Source of the DNA: JBDRGX01 sp043817485 [NCBI: bacterium]
GTDB lineage: Bacteria; JBDRGX01
Reading direction: 5' to 3'
Assembly (NCBI GenBank): GCA_043817485.1
Contig: JBDRGX010000055.1
Coordinates: 1 to 22,238 of the forward strand
DNA length: 22,238 bases
Position numbers and translations under genes: made by a program. Each line of letters begins with the position of its first letter. Position 1 is the stretch's first letter. Positions 8,857-14,844 of this stretch are shown one piece after another. The notes under the pieces were generated by a model. That model was given only the letters and a program-made list of their open reading frames with translations, did not search any database and was not told where the DNA came from.

Positions 8857-9360
8857 TTACAATAATGCCTGTTTAATCAATCTCAAATTAGAAATGTCTT
8901 CCTTATTATATTCTAACAAAGTTATTAATGATTTTTTATCATTATATAATTTATAGTTATTCCACAAATCAATAGCAACTTTTCCATCAACTTCAAGTAA
9001 TTTTCTTGTAATTCCCAAATTTTGTTCAACTTTTTTTTGACCACCATATAAATTTCGTTTCCAACATTCATACATTAAATCTTTATGATTACAATAATTT
9101 GTAATATTTATTTTTATTTTTTCTTCAATAAACGGCAAATCAAATTTCTCTCCATTATAAGTATATATTACTTCTACATTTTCTATTATTTTAAGTAATT
9201 TTTCAGCAGATATTTCATTTTCAATTAGTTGAATAATTTTATGTTCATTTTTATTTTCTATATATAAACCAATTACTGTTAAATCACTTGAAAATGGACT
9301 TAATCCCGTTGTTTCTATATCAAGATACGCAATGGTTTTTGTTTCAATTAAAGAATTCAT
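8857..9360 (-). CDS. RNase H-like 3'-5' exonuclease-fold protein (YprB type)
   Basis: A small DEDD-superfamily nuclease domain of 167 residues, the ribonuclease H-like YprB fold also found as a stand-alone protein. The acidic ligands are Asp14 and Glu16 in YLDIETTGL, Asp74 in TYNGEKFDLPFIE, and Asp155 preceded by Tyr151 in YNKED, the DEDDy arrangement. It probably degrades DNA or RNA, with an unknown biological role. The start at 9360 is preferred over an upstream ATG at 9399 because AAGGA stands 5 bases before it and the upstream start would overlap rsmA. The gap to rsmA is 22 bases, so co-transcription with rsmA is likely. All metal ligands are present, which argues for activity. Confidence 0.85.
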   Translation of the reverse strand: MNSLIETKTIAYLDIETTGLSPFSSDLTVIGLYIENKNEHKIIQLIENEISAEKLLKIIENVEVIYTYNGEKFDLPFIEEKIKINITNYCNHKDLMYECWKRNLYGGQKKVEQNLGITRKLLEVDGKVAIDLWNNYKLYNDKKSLITLLEYNKEDISNLRLIKQALL

Positions 9361-9382
9361 TTTTTCCTTTTTATCATTTTTT

Positions 9383-10234
9383 TTAATTTTTAAAGTCAAA
9401 TAAATTATTACTTAGTGTTACAAATTTTTGTATTGTAATTGCTTCAGCTCTAAGTAAAGGATCTATTTCTGATTGTAAAATTATTTCTTTTAATTTTTCT
9501 TTATCTATTTTCAGAAAAGAAGAATTCCAAAGAGAATTTAATAAAGTTTTTCTTCTTTTGTTAAAAGCACTTTTTATGACTTGAAAGAAAAAATCCTCAT
9601 TTTTTACTTCAAATAATGGTTTTTCATAAGGAATAATTTTTACAAGAGCAGAATTTACTTTTGGTTTTGGAGAAAAATTTTCTCGAGAAATTTTAGTTAA
9701 AATTTCTGCTTTTGCAAAATATTGAACAGATATAGATAAAATTCCATATTTTTTAGTTTTTGGAGATGAAATAATTCTTTCTGCCACTTCTGCTTGAACC
9801 ATTATTATTATTTCAGAAATATATTTTCTATTTTCAAGCATTTTTCTAATAATAGGATTAGCAATATAATAAGGAAGATTGCCTACAACTTTTATTTTTT
9901 TTTGATATTTTTCAAATAAATTAACAATATCTAAATCTAAAATATTTTGTTCTATAATTTCGATATTAGAATAATCTTTAAATTCGTCGTTTAAAATTTT
10001 CAAAAAGGTTTTATCTATTTCAACAGCGATTACATTATTTGCTAAAAAAGATACTTGCTGTGTTAAAATACCTAATCCAGCACCTATTTCTAATACAACA
10101 TTTTCTTTTTTCAAATCAAAACATTCTATTATTTTAGAAATTATTTTTTGAGAAAATATAAAATGCTGTCCTAATTGTTTATTTGCTTTAATTTTATATT
10201 TATTAAGTAAATATTGAGAAAATAATATTTGCAT
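9383..10234 (-). CDS. rsmA: 16S rRNA (adenine1518/1519-N6)-dimethyltransferase
   Basis: Dimethylates two adjacent adenines in the 3' hairpin of 16S rRNA using S-adenosylmethionine (KsgA family). KANKQLGQHF at 16-25 is the typical N-terminal motif, VLEIGAGLGILT at 47-58 is the SAM-binding loop, NLPYYI at 119-124 is the catalytic motif, and FSPKPKVNSALV marks the C-terminal part. The 283 residues are full length. No Shine-Dalgarno sequence is visible before the ATG. It is the first gene of the minus-strand block, 57 bases downstream of the start site predicted from the consensus promoter at 10298-10326. Confidence 0.96.
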   Translation of the reverse strand: MQILFSQYLLNKYKIKANKQLGQHFIFSQKIISKIIECFDLKKENVVLEIGAGLGILTQQVSFLANNVIAVEIDKTFLKILNDEFKDYSNIEIIEQNILDLDIVNLFEKYQKKIKVVGNLPYYIANPIIRKMLENRKYISEIIIMVQAEVAERIISSPKTKKYGILSISVQYFAKAEILTKISRENFSPKPKVNSALVKIIPYEKPLFEVKNEDFFFQVIKSAFNKRRKTLLNSLWNSSFLKIDKEKLKEIILQSEIDPLLRAEAITIQKFVTLSNNLFDFKN

Positions 10235-10276
10235 TTTTTTTTAAATGTTAATGTTCAATGTTTATATTTTATTTTC

Positions 10277-10305
10277 TTGACTGAAAAATAAAATGTCATT
10301 ATATT
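10277..10305 (+). promoter_or_regulatory. Divergent promoter for the lipoprotein gene
   Basis: TTGACT (10277-10282) and TATATT (10300-10305) are separated by 17 bases, one mismatch each from the sigma-70 consensus. It points at the lipoprotein gene at 10382, and its -10 box overlaps the rsmA promoter's -10 box at 10300-10303. Confidence 0.6.
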
Positions 10306-10326
10306 TATAAAACTTATTTTTGTCAA
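10298..10326 (-). promoter_or_regulatory. Consensus sigma-70 promoter for the rsmA block
   Basis: On the minus strand TTGACA (10321-10326) and TATAAT (10298-10303) are separated by exactly 17 bases, a perfect match to the housekeeping consensus, about 64 bases before rsmA. The -10 box overlaps that of the divergent promoter by four bases, so the two promoters probably cannot be occupied together. Confidence 0.75.
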
Positions 10327-10381
10327 TGAAAAAAAAGAATGGTTCCTATATGGTGACATCAACCAAAAAAAAGGTAAAAAT

Positions 10382-11209
10382 ATGGTAAAAATTATAAATT
10401 TATTTTTAATTATTGTTTTAAGTTTTAATTTATTTGGTTGTAAAAAAAAACAAGATTTATTTTCTTTTACGCCCGATGAAATAAAGCAAAAAATAAACAT
10501 ATTTTTAGAAATAGAAAAAGAAAAATCTTATAAAAAAATTGAAAATATATATAAAATTCATTTTCAAAATATCGTTTTAAAAATGGATGAAAAATATCAA
10601 TTAGAAACAAATTTAAAAATTGAAAAAGCAAATAGAAATTGTGTTTTAAACCAAGAAGTTCATTTAAATAAAATTGTTTTATCTAAAGCAATGCAAAAAA
10701 TTTTTTACCTTTGGATGAAAGAAAGTTTAAGCAATTATAGACAAGTATCTAATAAAAAAAAAAGGGGGGAATATTTAAAATTTGCTCAAAATTTTTATGA
10801 AGGATTTCAATCACAAGTTAAAGAAATAGGATTATATTCAGAAAATGAAAATTTATTTGATGTAAAAATTCTTGAATCTTTTTCTTCTTTAAAAAAATAT
10901 ATAGACTCTCAAGATCAATGGAAAGAAGAATTGGAAATTAAAAAAATAGATGATATTTCTAAAGAAATTTTTGGGCTTTCTGTTTGTTATAAAATTAAAC
11001 AATTAGAAGAAATAAGAAAAAAAAATATAAATATTGCTCAAACAAAACTTACTGAAGCTGTTTTATATTATGATATTATTGTTGAGGAAATTATAAAAAA
11101 TAATCCTTATGGATATAAAACAATTTGTAAATCTTTTACTGGAGATTTATTTAAAATTGATGCAAAAATAATTGAAAAAGAAATTTTTTTAGGATTAAAA
11201 ATACTTTAA
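10382..11209 (+). CDS. Predicted lipoprotein of unknown function
   Basis: A protein of 275 residues that I do not recognise. The N-terminus MVKIINLFLIIVLSFNLFGC is a lipoprotein signal peptide; the lipobox LFGC gives Cys20 as the lipidated residue, followed by KKK. The mature part is very rich in Lys, Glu and Ile, is predicted mostly helical from its composition, and has no membrane segment or catalytic motif that I can name. AGG stands 7 bases before the ATG. It is transcribed divergently from rsmA. Directly after its stop, at 11221, an inverted-repeat element begins. Codon and base use match the neighbouring core genes, so there is no sign of recent transfer. Confidence 0.65.
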   Translation: MVKIINLFLIIVLSFNLFGCKKKQDLFSFTPDEIKQKINIFLEIEKEKSYKKIENIYKIHFQNIVLKMDEKYQLETNLKIEKANRNCVLNQEVHLNKIVLSKAMQKIFYLWMKESLSNYRQVSNKKKRGEYLKFAQNFYEGFQSQVKEIGLYSENENLFDVKILESFSSLKKYIDSQDQWKEELEIKKIDDISKEIFGLSVCYKIKQLEEIRKKNINIAQTKLTEAVLYYDIIVEEIIKNNPYGYKTICKSFTGDLFKIDAKIIEKEIFLGLKIL

Positions 11210-11304
11210 AAAAAACTAATTAATACTAAGTTGCATTTAAAATGATAACAAGACGGCAAAAAGAAGGTAACAAAATGTATTAAAGAATTCCACCCCTGTC
11301 CTAA

Positions 11305-11332
11305 CGGACACCCCCGCCAGCGGGGGACATAA
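11305..11332. repeat. 28-bp GC-rich hairpin repeat, copy 1
   Basis: The core CCCCCGCCAGCGGGGG folds into a tight hairpin and is flanked by CGGACA on the left and ACATAA on the right. It is identical over 28 bases to copy 2 at 11368-11395. The GC content is strikingly unlike the surrounding DNA. I recall similar GC-hairpin repeats as dispersed intergenic elements in Bacteroidetes-like genomes, but cannot check this here. Confidence 0.8.
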
Positions 11333-11367
11333 TGAAGAGATAAAAAGATTAGGATTAGAAGCTGACG

Positions 11368-11395
11368 CGGACACCCCCGCCAGCGGGGGACATAA
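11368..11395. repeat. 28-bp GC-rich hairpin repeat, copy 2
   Basis: An exact second copy of the repeat at 11305-11332, in the same orientation, with 35 bases between the two. The 63-base period resembles one CRISPR unit, but there are only two copies and no cas genes. Confidence 0.8.
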
Positions 11396-11485
11396 GAAGC
11401 CGACGACAAAACCAACACAGTTAGTGTTTAAAATTTGAATGCGACTTGATATTAAATAAAAATATAAAATTAAAAAGGAGTAAAA

Positions 11486-13498
11486 ATGGCACTTATAGAT
11501 TCTAAAACAGGTAATATTAGAAAAAAATATACTATAGAAGAATTAATAAAAATAGCTAATTTAATGCGAGGATATAATTTAATAGCATTATATTCAGCTG
11601 GTTCAGGACATGCTGGAGGCACTCTTTCCATGATGGATATAGCAGCTGCTCTTTATTTAGATATAGCAAATCATGATCCTTTAAATCCAGATTGGGAAAA
11701 TAGAGACAAAATTATTTGGTCAACTGGACATAAAGCACCAGCTCTTTATATTTCTTTAGGTATGGCTGGCTTTTTTGATATAAATGAAATTATTAAATTA
11801 CGACAATTAGGATCGCCATTTCAAGGACATCCTTATTGTGAATCTTTAAAAGGAGTGGAAATTTCTACTGGTTCTCTTGGTCAAGGATTAAGTGTAGGTG
11901 TTGGAATGGCTTTAGCTGCAAAATTAGATAATAAAAATTCTATGATTTATGTTTTAACTGGAGATGGAGAACATCAATCTGGTCAAATATGGGAAGCTTT
12001 AATGGAAGCAAGTCATTATAAATTAAATAACTTAGTTAATATTTTAGATAAAAATAATCTTCAAATTGATGGTGATGTAGCAAAAGTAATGAATATAGAT
12101 CCTATTAAAGATAAATATATAAGCTTTGGTTGGAATGTAGTAGAAATAAATGGTCATAATATGCAAGAAATTGTACAAACTCTTAAAAATATTAAAAATG
12201 AAAATGAAAAACCAACATTAGTTATTGCTCATACTATTAAAGGAAAAGGAATCAGTTTTATAGAAAATAAAGCTGATTGGCATGGAAAAGCACCTAAATA
12301 TGAAGAAATGATTAAAGGGTTAGAAGAATTAGGCATAAAAGAAGAACTTCCAGTAGAAGATTTATTAAAAAAAGCAAAAGAATATGTTCAAATAATAACT
12401 CAAAAATTAAAATCAAAAGAACCTAAATTTAGTAAAGATTATTCTTGGCAAAAAGATGGACAAATGAAAGTAAAAATGGGAAAAACAAGAGAAGGATTTG
12501 GTTTAACTTTACAAGAAATAGGTGATGATGAAAGAATTGTTTGTGTTACAAATGATTTAACAGAATCCATAAATATGGATTTATTTTTCAAAAAAAATCC
12601 AGAAAGACAAAAAAGAATTTTTAATATGGGAGTTGCTGAACAAAGTGGTGCTTGTGTTGCTGCTGGTTTAGCCAAATCTGGAAAATTAGCAATATTTGGA
12701 ACTTATGGTGTATTTACTTCAGGTAGAAGTTTGGATCAATTAAGAATTTCTATTTGTTATAGTAATGCAAATGTTTTAATTACTGGAGCACATTCTGGAA
12801 CATCAGTAGGAGCTGATGGAGCTACTCATCAATCAACAGAAGATCTTTTTCAAATTTGTGGTCTACCTAATATGAATGTCGTAGTTCCTTGTGATATGAC
12901 AGAAACTAAAAAAGCTACAAAATTTCTTGTTTTAGAATTAAAAGGACCTAAATATATTAGATATGGACGAGAAGCTACTCCAATTATTACAAATGAAAAT
13001 ACTCCTTTTGTATTTGGAAAAGCAAATATAATTAGATATAGAAAAATGCAAGATGAATTTATTAATGCTTTTGAAACAAAACTTTCTTCAGAATATATGA
13101 ATGAAAATGAAAATTTAACTATAATTGCTTGTGGAACAGAAGTTCCAGAAGCAATGAAAGCAGCATATATTTTAAAAGAAGAATATGGAATAGAAACAAG
13201 AGTAATAAATATGCATACACTGAAACCATTAGATAACGATGCTGTTATTAAAGCAGCAGCAGAAACAAGTTATATTATCACAGTAGAAGATCATCAAGCA
13301 GGAGGTTTAGGAAATAGAATAAGTTCTGTAATTTCTCAATCTAAAGAACTTTATAAAAAAAATGTACTTTTAAAAATGCTTGGACTTAATGATACATTTG
13401 GAAAATCTGGAACTGCAAATGAACTTATGCAAGAATTTGAATTGAGCGCTGAATATATTGCAGAAAAAGCAAAAAAATTAATTGGTTCAAACTTGTAA
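11486..13498 (+). CDS. tkt: Transketolase
   Basis: A thiamine diphosphate enzyme of 670 residues that moves two-carbon ketol units between sugar phosphates in the pentose phosphate pathway. Conserved histidines are His42 (SGH), His82 (GHKA) and His115 (GHPY). The ThDP/Mg motif begins at GDGE (159-162) and continues to the Asn pair in DKNNLQIDG (188-196). The catalytic Glu that activates the cofactor is Glu385 in MGVAEQSG. The C-terminal domain ends with LGLNDTFGKSGTANEL, typical of transketolase C-terminal halves. Both halves, which some organisms encode separately, are fused here. AGGAG lies 6-7 bases before the ATG. It stands alone: the inverted-repeat element precedes it and a hairpin follows. 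Confidence 0.94.
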   Translation: MALIDSKTGNIRKKYTIEELIKIANLMRGYNLIALYSAGSGHAGGTLSMMDIAAALYLDIANHDPLNPDWENRDKIIWSTGHKAPALYISLGMAGFFDINEIIKLRQLGSPFQGHPYCESLKGVEISTGSLGQGLSVGVGMALAAKLDNKNSMIYVLTGDGEHQSGQIWEALMEASHYKLNNLVNILDKNNLQIDGDVAKVMNIDPIKDKYISFGWNVVEINGHNMQEIVQTLKNIKNENEKPTLVIAHTIKGKGISFIENKADWHGKAPKYEEMIKGLEELGIKEELPVEDLLKKAKEYVQIITQKLKSKEPKFSKDYSWQKDGQMKVKMGKTREGFGLTLQEIGDDERIVCVTNDLTESINMDLFFKKNPERQKRIFNMGVAEQSGACVAAGLAKSGKLAIFGTYGVFTSGRSLDQLRISICYSNANVLITGAHSGTSVGADGATHQSTEDLFQICGLPNMNVVVPCDMTETKKATKFLVLELKGPKYIRYGREATPIITNENTPFVFGKANIIRYRKMQDEFINAFETKLSSEYMNENENLTIIACGTEVPEAMKAAYILKEEYGIETRVINMHTLKPLDNDAVIKAAAETSYIITVEDHQAGGLGNRISSVISQSKELYKKNVLLKMLGLNDTFGKSGTANELMQEFELSAEYIAEKAKKLIGSNL

Positions 13499-13515
13499 TA
13501 TTTTTAAGTAATGAA

Positions 13516-13544
13516 TAAAATGTTGACTAACAATCAACATTTTA
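13516..13544 (+). terminator. Hairpin after transketolase, possible terminator
   Basis: A perfect 11-bp inverted repeat, TAAAATGTTGA (13516-13526) with its complement at 13534-13544 and a 7-base loop, lies 18 bases after the transketolase stop. The 3' arm contains four T's, but no long T tract follows, so termination is likely rather than certain. It may also act on the opposite strand. Confidence 0.5.
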
Positions 13545-13590
13545 TCTTGCATTAAAGGTTTATAATTATTTTACCCTCATTTATTAGTAA

Positions 13591-13624
13591 GCTTATTTTT
13601 AAACTTTGAAAAGTGAAAATAAGC
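13591..13624 (+). promoter_or_regulatory. Hairpin in the leader of the MntA-like gene
   Basis: A perfect 9-bp inverted repeat, GCTTATTTT (13591-13599) with AAAATAAGC (13616-13624), has a smaller ACTT/AAGT dyad inside its loop. It ends 19 bases before the antitoxin start codon. It may be an operator for autoregulation or an RNA hairpin near the ribosome binding region; neither is proven. Confidence 0.4.
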
Positions 13625-13643
13625 CAAATAAGAGAATATAAAA

Positions 13644-13937
13644 ATGAAAACATTCGAAGATATAGAAAAAATAATTCAAAAGAATAAAAAAGAGCTAAAA
13701 GAAAAATATGGACTAAAAAAAGTAGGAATATTTGGTTCCTATGTTAAGGAAAAGCAAAATGAAAATAGCGATGTAGATATGCTTGTAGAAATAAAAAGAC
13801 CTATGGGATTTGTTAATTTTATAAAGCTTGAAAATCACCTTTCACAAATACTTGGCATAAAAGTAGACTTAGTAACTAAAAAGGCATTAAAGCCTTATAT
13901 AGGCAAACAAATTTTGCAAGAGATTCGATATGTCTAA
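13644..13937 (+). CDS. MntA-like minimal nucleotidyltransferase (antitoxin type)
   Basis: A protein of 97 residues with the MNT-type nucleotidyltransferase fold. The motif GS (31-32), ten residues, then Asp43 and Asp45 in SDVDMLVE is the GSx10DxD signature, and Asp75 in KVDLVT is the third metal ligand, so the active site is complete. In MntA-HepT systems such a protein neutralises the HEPN-domain RNase HepT, by AMPylation in studied cases. Here the overlapping hepT start is present but that gene is cut after about eight codons, leaving the antitoxin alone. Only a weak ribosome binding site (AAGAGA) is visible. It is preceded by a hairpin at 13591-13624. Function as an antitoxin is inferred from family and layout. 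Confidence 0.85.
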   Translation: MKTFEDIEKIIQKNKKELKEKYGLKKVGIFGSYVKEKQNENSDVDMLVEIKRPMGFVNFIKLENHLSQILGIKVDLVTKKALKPYIGKQILQEIRYV

Positions 13938-13989
13938 AAAAAAAGACTACAAAGCAAAGCCTAACACGGTGCCGCATCTAACTTGCTAA
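13930..13989 (+). pseudogene. Remnant of HepT (HEPN toxin), 5' end only
   Basis: An ATG at 13930 overlaps the end of the MntA-like gene by eight bases in another frame, the usual MntA-HepT arrangement, and reads MSKKKDYK, as HepT proteins (DUF86) often begin. From about 13954 the sequence becomes KPNTVPHLTC and stops at 13989. No HEPN helices and no RxxxxxxH-type active site follow. The break coincides with the motif GCCTAACACGG (13959-13969) that marks the edge of the next accessory segment. Loss of the toxin by insertion or recombination is inferred. Confidence 0.55.
13959..13985. repeat. CTAACACGG motif, left border of the CPBP segment
   Basis: CTAACACGG at 13961-13969 is followed after eight bases by CTAAC. 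A matching arrangement, CTAACACGG then TAAC, lies at 14570-14592, so the CPBP-like gene sits between two similar motifs. GCCTAAC also fits the R'' core of an integron attC site, but the internal pairing expected of attC is not convincing. Confidence 0.4.
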
Positions 13990-13999
13990 TCGTTCACAG

Positions 14000-14566
14000 G
14001 TGAGTTTATCGTTATGCGAAAATAAAGACTTCGGATTATCAATAAAAAGATGGTATATTTACCTGCCGATAAATATCATCTTGAGCATATTGTTGCTTTT
14101 TCTCTTTCTCGAAGATTATCCTGATGCAAAGATTGTATTTGATTCAAATACAATTGCAAAAATCGGCTATATTATGATTGCCGGAGTATTTGAGACAATA
14201 GTATTTTATGCCTTTCTACGCAAAATCTTTGAGAATGCCTTTGGAATAATCCCGGCAATCTTATTAGCCTCAATAGCTTATTCATTTCATCATGCTGGAT
14301 TTCAACCCGAATTCCTGAAGCTAATCTTTGTAGGAATTCTCTATGCCTCTGTTTTTAGAGCAGGCAATAGTGCCTTATTGATATATCCTTTCTTTTGGGG
14401 AGTAGGTGCTTGTTTTGATGTTTTAGTCCAGTCTGAAGTAGTTGATGAGATATTATATCCCGGAATACGGCTAACAATCATTTTGTCTTTATTGATAGGG
14501 GGATTCTTGATGTATAGATTCCATAGAAAAAGCATCAAAATCACAAAAGCAAAAAACAGCGACTAA
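14000..14566 (+). CDS. CPBP-like intramembrane protease family protein (degenerate motifs)
   Basis: A membrane protein of 188 residues with about five hydrophobic segments. FETIVFYAFL (64-73) stands where CPBP (CAAX protease and bacteriocin-processing) proteins have EExxFRG, and SIAYSFHHAG (91-100) resembles their FxxxH motif. The second Glu and the Arg are replaced (Thr66, Tyr70), and the third motif FFWGVGACFD lacks the expected His and Asn. It may therefore be a divergent or inactive relative. The only nearby start is GTG at 14000, with no clear ribosome binding site; an in-frame stop lies at 13979. GC content is visibly above that of the neighbouring core genes, and CTAACACGG motifs flank it, suggesting an acquired segment. 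Confidence 0.55.
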   Translation: MSLSLCENKDFGLSIKRWYIYLPINIILSILLLFLFLEDYPDAKIVFDSNTIAKIGYIMIAGVFETIVFYAFLRKIFENAFGIIPAILLASIAYSFHHAGFQPEFLKLIFVGILYASVFRAGNSALLIYPFFWGVGACFDVLVQSEVVDEILYPGIRLTIILSLLIGGFLMYRFHRKSIKITKAKNSD

Positions 14567-14569
14567 CTT

Positions 14570-14593
14570 CTAACACGGAGTACCCCTTTAACA
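14570..14593. repeat. CTAACACGG motif, right border of the CPBP segment
   Basis: CTAACACGG at 14570-14578 begins a few bases after the CPBP-like gene and is followed by TTTAAC, mirroring the arrangement at 13961. The interval between the two motifs is one gene long, as in a single-gene cassette. Confidence 0.4.
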
Positions 14594-14629
14594 CACAAAC
14601 AAACACCTAATTGACATAATTAAGGGTTT

Positions 14630-14657
14630 TACTAAATTGCATTCAAAATGATAACAA
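14630..14657. repeat. Second copy of the inverted-repeat element's left end
   Basis: These 28 bases differ from 11224-11251 at only two positions, both transitions (R in TACTAARTTGC, Y in ATTYAAAATGATAAC). A more degenerate copy in the same direction begins near 14687 (TAATATCAAATTG). This could be a decayed or shortened member of the same element family as 11221-11454. Confidence 0.6.
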
Positions 14658-14748
14658 AGCACAAGAAAAAAGCGACAAAAGCGTACTAATATCAAATTGT
14701 AATCAAAATCAAAATATTGCAAATTAGTTTTTTAACATAATTTTTAGT

Positions 14749-14776
14749 TTGACAAATTTTAAATTTCTGATATATT
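14749..14776 (+). promoter_or_regulatory. Promoter for the MttB-family gene
   Basis: TTGACA (14749-14754) and TATATT (14771-14776) are 16 bases apart, with a TG two bases before the -10 box as in extended -10 promoters. The start site would be near 14783, giving a leader of about 60 bases. The -35 region shares TTTAGTTTGACAAATT with the region before topA. No cobalamin riboswitch was recognised in the leader. Confidence 0.6.
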
Positions 14777-14844
14777 TTCTAAAAAAACATTATGTCCTAA
14801 ATGATTATAATGAAAAAATTTAAAAACAAAAGGAGAAATATATT

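Larger units (their letters stand above)
11221..11454. mobile_element. MITE-like 234-bp element with imperfect inverted ends
   Basis: The first 30 bases (11221-11250) and the reverse complement of the last 30 (11425-11454) match at 22 of 30 positions. In the outer 21 bases, consensus TAATAYYAAGTYGCATTYAA, all four differences are transitions. There is no coding capacity for a transposase. Inside are two GC-rich hairpin repeats (11305-11332, 11368-11395) and the CCAACACAG motif at 11412-11420. A further copy of the left end lies at 14630-14657. A non-autonomous element is inferred; a target-site duplication is not clear. Confidence 0.45.

Noticed and set aside
9361-9399. Upstream ATG for the exonuclease gene
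   Set aside because: It would overlap rsmA and lacks a ribosome binding site, whereas AAGGA precedes the ATG at 9360.
11305-11395. Two 28-base repeats with a 35-base spacer, resembling a minimal CRISPR array
   Set aside because: Only two repeats, a GC-hairpin unlike the local genome, location inside an inverted-repeat element, and no cas gene in the window.
11206-11418. 70-residue minus-strand open frame containing YVPRWRGCP twice
   Set aside because: It is a translation of the two GC-rich hairpin repeats and has no ribosome binding site or family match that I know.
13959-14017. Integron attC site (GCCTAAC ... GTTATGC, 59 bases)
   Set aside because: The outer core-like heptamers fit only loosely, the interior arms do not pair well, and no integrase is seen. 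Kept only as a border motif.
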